From NCBI RefSeq assembly GCF_006088715.1, contig NZ_CP030771.1, positions 496,001-560,000 on the forward strand: DNA of 64,000 bases. Reading direction: 5' to 3'. Under the pieces are notes generated by a model that saw only the letters and a list, made by a program, of their open reading frames with translations, made no database searches and was not told where the DNA came from. Position numbers and translations under genes: made by a program. This document shows positions 58,725 to 64,000 of this stretch, piece after piece (within the stretch, counting starts at the first letter, position 1; the number at the start of each line of letters is the position of its first letter). Origin of the DNA: Streptomyces sp. YIM 121038. GTDB taxonomy: Bacteria; Actinomycetota; Actinomycetes; Streptomycetales; Streptomycetaceae.

Positions 58725-59246
58725 ATGAACCTGGAGGACCTGGCGCGGCTGCGCCGCGCCAAGGACGTGATGGACCGCGACTACGCGCGGCCGCTGGACG
58801 TCCCGGCGCTCGCGAAGGTCGCCCTCATGTCGTCCGGCCACTTCTCGCGCAGCTTCCGTGCCGCCTATGGGGAGACGCCGTACAACTACCTGATGACCCG
58901 CCGCGTCGAGCGGGCGAAGGCGCTGCTGCGGCGCGGCGACATGAGCGTCACCGAGGTGTGCTTCGCGGTCGGCTGTACGTCGCTCGGGTCGTTCAGCTCG
59001 CGCTTCACCGAGCTGGTCGGCGAGTCCCCGAGTGCGTACCGGGCGCGGGACCACGGGGCGGGCGCCGGGATCCCGGCGTGCGTCGCCAAGATCCACACGC
59101 GGCCGGTCAGGAAGGGAGAACCGGCCCTGGCGCCGGAGCGGTCCGGGGAGCGGACCGACGGCCGGGGAGCGGACGGGAACGGCTCCTCGCGGGCCGCCGG
59201 GAAACCGGTCACGATCGGAGAAGCGGATTCGGCCGGCGCCTCGTAG
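58725..59246 (+). CDS. AraC-family regulator, short form
   Basis: A 173-residue protein. The AraC double helix-turn-helix is at the N-terminus (residues 5-105: MDRDYARPLDVPALAKVALM, SSGHFSRSFRAAYGETPYNY, RRGDMSVTEVCFAVGCTSLG, SFSSRFTELVGESPSAYRAR). The remaining 65 residues are disordered, with no sensing domain. It starts at ATG near the centre of a divergent region with the isochorismatase gene. The VOC-family gene follows after nine bases, a frequently seen pairing in which this AraC type controls a glyoxalase-like gene. Confidence 0.85.
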   Translation: MNLEDLARLRRAKDVMDRDYARPLDVPALAKVALMSSGHFSRSFRAAYGETPYNYLMTRRVERAKALLRRGDMSVTEVCFAVGCTSLGSFSSRFTELVGESPSAYRARDHGAGAGIPACVAKIHTRPVRKGEPALAPERSGERTDGRGADGNGSSRAAGKPVTIGEADSAGAS

Positions 59247-59255
59247 CGTCGAGGC

Positions 59256-59669
59256 ATGGACATCAAGCTCTCGCAGTGCTTCATCGCCGTCGACGACCAC
59301 GACCGGGCGCTCGCCTTCTACCGCGACGTCCTCGGTCTGGAGGTCCGCAACGACGTCGCCTTCGAGGGGATGCGCTGGGTGACCGTCGGGTCGCCCGCGC
59401 AGGACGTGGAGATCGTCCTGGAGCCGCCGCTCGCCGACCCCAACGCCGCTCCGGCCGACCGGCGGGCGATGGCGGAACTGCTCGCCAAGGGCCTGCTGCG
59501 CGGCGTGATCTTCACGGCGGACGACGTCGACGCTGCCTTCGAGCGCGTGCGGGCATCGGGCGCCGAGGTGCTCCAGGAACCCATGGACCAGCCCTACGGC
59601 GTGCGCGACTGCGCCTTCCGCGACCCGGCGGGCAACATGGTCCGCTTCAACCAACCCCGCAAGCAGTAA
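59256..59669 (+). CDS. VOC-family (glyoxalase/bleomycin-resistance) protein
   Basis: A 137-residue protein with the paired beta-alpha-beta-beta-beta modules of the VOC superfamily. It has QCFIAVDDHDRALAFYRDVL, GLEVRNDVAFEGMRWVTVG, GVIFTADDVDAAFERVRASG and YGVRDCAFRDPAGNMVRFNQ. It could be a metal-dependent lyase or dioxygenase, or bind a drug. It begins nine bases after the AraC stop, with cgaggc as a weak ribosome-binding site, and is probably regulated with it. Confidence 0.85.
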   Translation: MDIKLSQCFIAVDDHDRALAFYRDVLGLEVRNDVAFEGMRWVTVGSPAQDVEIVLEPPLADPNAAPADRRAMAELLAKGLLRGVIFTADDVDAAFERVRASGAEVLQEPMDQPYGVRDCAFRDPAGNMVRFNQPRKQ

Positions 59670-59797
59670 GCAGGACCTCGTCGAAGCCCCCTGCGATAGG
59701 GTCCCGGCCCAGTGCCGCGGAGGGCTCCGCCGATCGGATCAGGCCGGGCGACACCGGCGGAGGCCGCGCGGGCGGCCCGCACACACAGGGAGACACG

Positions 59798-62191
<2,394 letters not shown>

Positions 62192-62197
62192 CCTCGG

Positions 62198-62953
62198 TCA
62201 ACCGCGCGCGGACGGCGGGGACTCGGGCGGGGCGTAGGGCGGCACGCGCGCCTCGCCCGCCGCTGTCCGCAGGACGTCGCGGAGCATGTCCGGGGTCAGC
62301 CGACCGGTGAACGTGTTGCGCTGGCTGACGTGGAAGCAGCCGTACAGGGTGACCGGGCCGGGGCCGTCCGCGAGCGGTGCGGCGCGCTCCAGGGTGACGC
62401 GGGCGCCGTGCGCGAAGCGCGGGCGCGGCCTCGGCAGCTGCCAGCCCGCCGCCGCGAACGCGGGCAGGGCCGCCTGCCAGCCGAACGCCCCGAGGACCAC
62501 CGCCGCCCGCAGCCGGGGCGCGAGCAGCTCCAGCTCCCGCACGAGCCAGGGCCGGCAGGTGTCCCGCTCCCCCGGCGTCGGCTTGTTGTCCGGCGGCGCG
62601 CAGTGCACCGGTGAGGTCACCCGTACGCCGCGCAGCGTCAGCCCGTCGTCCAGGGACACCGCCAGTGGGCTGGACGCGAGGCCCAGGTCGTACAGCGCCC
62701 GGTACAGGACGTCGCCGGAGCGGTCGCCGGTGAACATCCGGCCCGTCCGGTTGCCGCCGTGCGCGGCGGGCGCGAGCCCGATGACGAGCAGCGAGGCGTC
62801 CGGCGGCCCGAAGCCGGGCACCGGCCGGGCCCAGTACGTCCAGTCCTGGAACGCGGCGCGCTTCACCCGCCCGACCTCCTCGCGCCACGCGACGAGGCGC
62901 GGGCAGGCCGCGCACTCCGTGACGCGGGCGTCCAGCTCAGCCAGAGGGTCCAT
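62198..62953 (-). CDS. Family 5 uracil-DNA glycosylase (UdgB-like)
   Basis: A 251-residue protein. It has CAACPRLVAWREEVGRVKRA, an iron-sulfur Cys cluster start, and VIGLAPAAHGGNRTGRMFTG, the uracil-binding loop of family 4/5 enzymes. TSPVHCAPPDNKPTPGERDT and GCFHVSQRNTFTGRLTP (with the HVSQRN signature) are typical of family 5 UDG, which removes uracil and other deaminated bases from DNA. The start is ATG at 62953. It is convergent with the UvrA-like gene; only six bases separate the two stop codons. Confidence 0.88.
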   Translation of the reverse strand: MDPLAELDARVTECAACPRLVAWREEVGRVKRAAFQDWTYWARPVPGFGPPDASLLVIGLAPAAHGGNRTGRMFTGDRSGDVLYRALYDLGLASSPLAVSLDDGLTLRGVRVTSPVHCAPPDNKPTPGERDTCRPWLVRELELLAPRLRAAVVLGAFGWQAALPAFAAAGWQLPRPRPRFAHGARVTLERAAPLADGPGPVTLYGCFHVSQRNTFTGRLTPDMLRDVLRTAAGEARVPPYAPPESPPSARG

Positions 62954-63026
62954 GCCGTGCACCGATCGAGGGAGGGCGGGGCTTCCACGGTAGCCCCGCC
63001 CCGGGCGGCTCCGGGCGGCTCCCCCG

Positions 63027-63887
63027 TCAGGCGAGCCCCTCCAGGAACGGGACGACCGCATCGATGAAGTGATCGTTCCGGTCGCCCACCACCATGTGCC
63101 CCGCGCCCGCCACGTCGACGCTCCGCGCGAGCGGGACCCCGGCGCGGAACTCCTCGGCGATGTCCTCGCGCACCACGTCGCTGACGCCGCCGCGTACGAG
63201 CAGGATCGGCACCTCGGCACGGCGCGCGGCGGCGAGGACCCGCTCCGCCCTGCCGGGCGGGTCCGTGCGGCCCTCGAAGCTGTCGAGGATCCGGGGATCC
63301 CAGTGCCAGACCCAGCGGTCGCCGTGGCGCCGCAGGTTCTTGAGCAGCCCGTCGGGGTCGTCGGGGCGGGGGCGGTGCGGCAGATGGGCGGACACCGCAT
63401 CGGCCGCCTCCCGGACGCTGGCGAACCCGTCCGGTCGGGCGCGCACGAACTCCATGATCCGGCGTACTCCTCGGTGATCGGGCCGGTGGGCGACGTCGAC
63501 GAGCACCAGCGCGCGCACCGCGGCCACGGGCGCCTCTCCGGCGGCGAGCAGCGCGCTCAGGCCGCCGAGCGAGGCGCCGACGACCACCGGCCGCTCGTCG
63601 GGCCCGGCGAGCTCGGCGACGAGCGCCCGTACGTCGTCGGCGAACAGGTCGAGGTCGTAGTCACCGTCGGGCGACCACCCGCTGGTGCCGTGCCCGCGCA
63701 GGTCGGGTGCGACGACCCGCCAGCCCAGCGCGGCGAGGCGGGGTCCCGTCCGGTCCCAGGCGTGCCGTGTCTGGCCGCCGCCGTGCAGCAGCAGGAGGGG
63801 CGGCGCGGACGCCTCGCCCCACACGTCGGCGGCGAGCCGGATCCCGTCACGGCCCACGAACCGCCGGGGCAGGGCACCGGCCGTCAT
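63027..63887 (-). CDS. Alpha/beta hydrolase
   Basis: A 286-residue hydrolase from ATG overlapping the stop of the gene upstream (ATGA). It has PLLLLHGGGQTRHAWDRTGP, APDLRGHGTSGWSPDGDYDL, the nucleophile elbow GASLGGLSALLAAGE, PILLVRGGVSDVV and GAGHMVVGDRNDHFIDAV carrying the His. It belongs to the epoxide-hydrolase/haloalkane-dehalogenase-like group; the substrate is unknown. Confidence 0.88.
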   Translation of the reverse strand: MTAGALPRRFVGRDGIRLAADVWGEASAPPLLLLHGGGQTRHAWDRTGPRLAALGWRVVAPDLRGHGTSGWSPDGDYDLDLFADDVRALVAELAGPDERPVVVGASLGGLSALLAAGEAPVAAVRALVLVDVAHRPDHRGVRRIMEFVRARPDGFASVREAADAVSAHLPHRPRPDDPDGLLKNLRRHGDRWVWHWDPRILDSFEGRTDPPGRAERVLAAARRAEVPILLVRGGVSDVVREDIAEEFRAGVPLARSVDVAGAGHMVVGDRNDHFIDAVVPFLEGLA

Positions 63888-64000
63888 CGCGCGCCCCCGG
63901 CCCGCAGCGGCGACAGGAGTGCGTCGCGGTGGGGGTCAGCGGCCGCCGCGGCGAGCACGACGTCCAGAGCGAACAGGGCCCGTGCGAGGAACCGGTCGTC
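63884..64000 (-). CDS. C-terminal end of an unidentified protein
   Basis: The last 38 codons of a minus-strand gene that continues past the window edge. The residues DDRFLARALFALDVVLAAAA then PHRDALLSPLRAGGA are a helical Ala/Leu-rich end. The family cannot be told from this piece. The stop overlaps the ATG of the alpha/beta hydrolase gene, so the two are co-translated. Confidence 0.6.
   Translation of the reverse strand, partial: DDRFLARALFALDVVLAAAAADPHRDALLSPLRAGGAR

Overview
The window is about 73% G+C, uses GTG and TTG starts freely, relies on short overlaps (ATGA, GTGA, TGATG) between genes, and carries families typical of Streptomyces (LAL-type LuxR regulators, DUF5133, DUF6760, ANTAR, sugar ABC importers without their own ATPase). 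I read it as Streptomyces chromosome or a very close relative. No rRNA, tRNA, integrase, transposase or CRISPR array was seen.

Layout. 1-1263: end of a MerR regulator, then a secreted FG-GAP/VCBS-like protein. 1365-20005: an essentially complete phage-tail-like contractile injection system (CIS/eCIS) of the Streptomyces type, with a LuxR regulator, a cap protein, an AAA+ ATPase, sheath, two tube-type proteins, a hub chaperone, a LysM baseplate protein, a VgrG-like spike, a gp25-like wedge, a J-like baseplate protein, a tail protein I-like protein, a very long disordered protein, and two single-pass membrane proteins with wall/glycan-binding-type outer domains. No tail fibre or PAAR gene was found, which fits a cell-internal machine. 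20169-26940: a tight six-gene operon (FAD/NAD(P)-binding protein, polyol dehydrogenase, glycosyltransferase, MFS exporter, acetoacetate-decarboxylase-like protein, 5'-nucleotidase-like protein) that looks like a small uncharacterised biosynthetic cluster.

27018-28840: stress and signalling genes (ANTAR, response regulator, DUF5133, CsbD). 28873-31889: a carboxylesterase, an MBL hydrolase and the stump of a LAL regulator; the last two both lack their 5' ends at one junction, a likely deletion scar. 31938-33659: a DUF4157 (eCIS core) protein with a C-terminal deaminase-like domain, a strong candidate CIS effector about 12 kb from the CIS locus. 33910-35420: small membrane/envelope genes (DUF1469, DUF3618, DUF4235).

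35456-46186: small-molecule enzymes and regulators (DJ-1/PfpI, three alpha/beta hydrolases, AraC, PucR, a LAL regulator with a 30-bp repeat array, an LLM monooxygenase with its FMN reductase). 46324-52236: an alpha-glucoside-type ABC importer translationally coupled to a LAL regulator, with a recognisable promoter. 52471-58529: acetate-transporter-like protein, amidohydrolase, Dps with a coupled flavoprotein, DoxX, isochorismatase. 58725-64000: AraC, VOC protein, a UvrA-like ABC ATPase, family 5 uracil-DNA glycosylase, alpha/beta hydrolase, and the end of one further gene.

The most interesting picture is the CIS together with its likely effector. The CIS-encoded disordered protein and the effector share short VQR/IQR motifs, and the effector has the two hallmarks of eCIS cargo: a DUF4157 leader and a toxin-type C-terminus.
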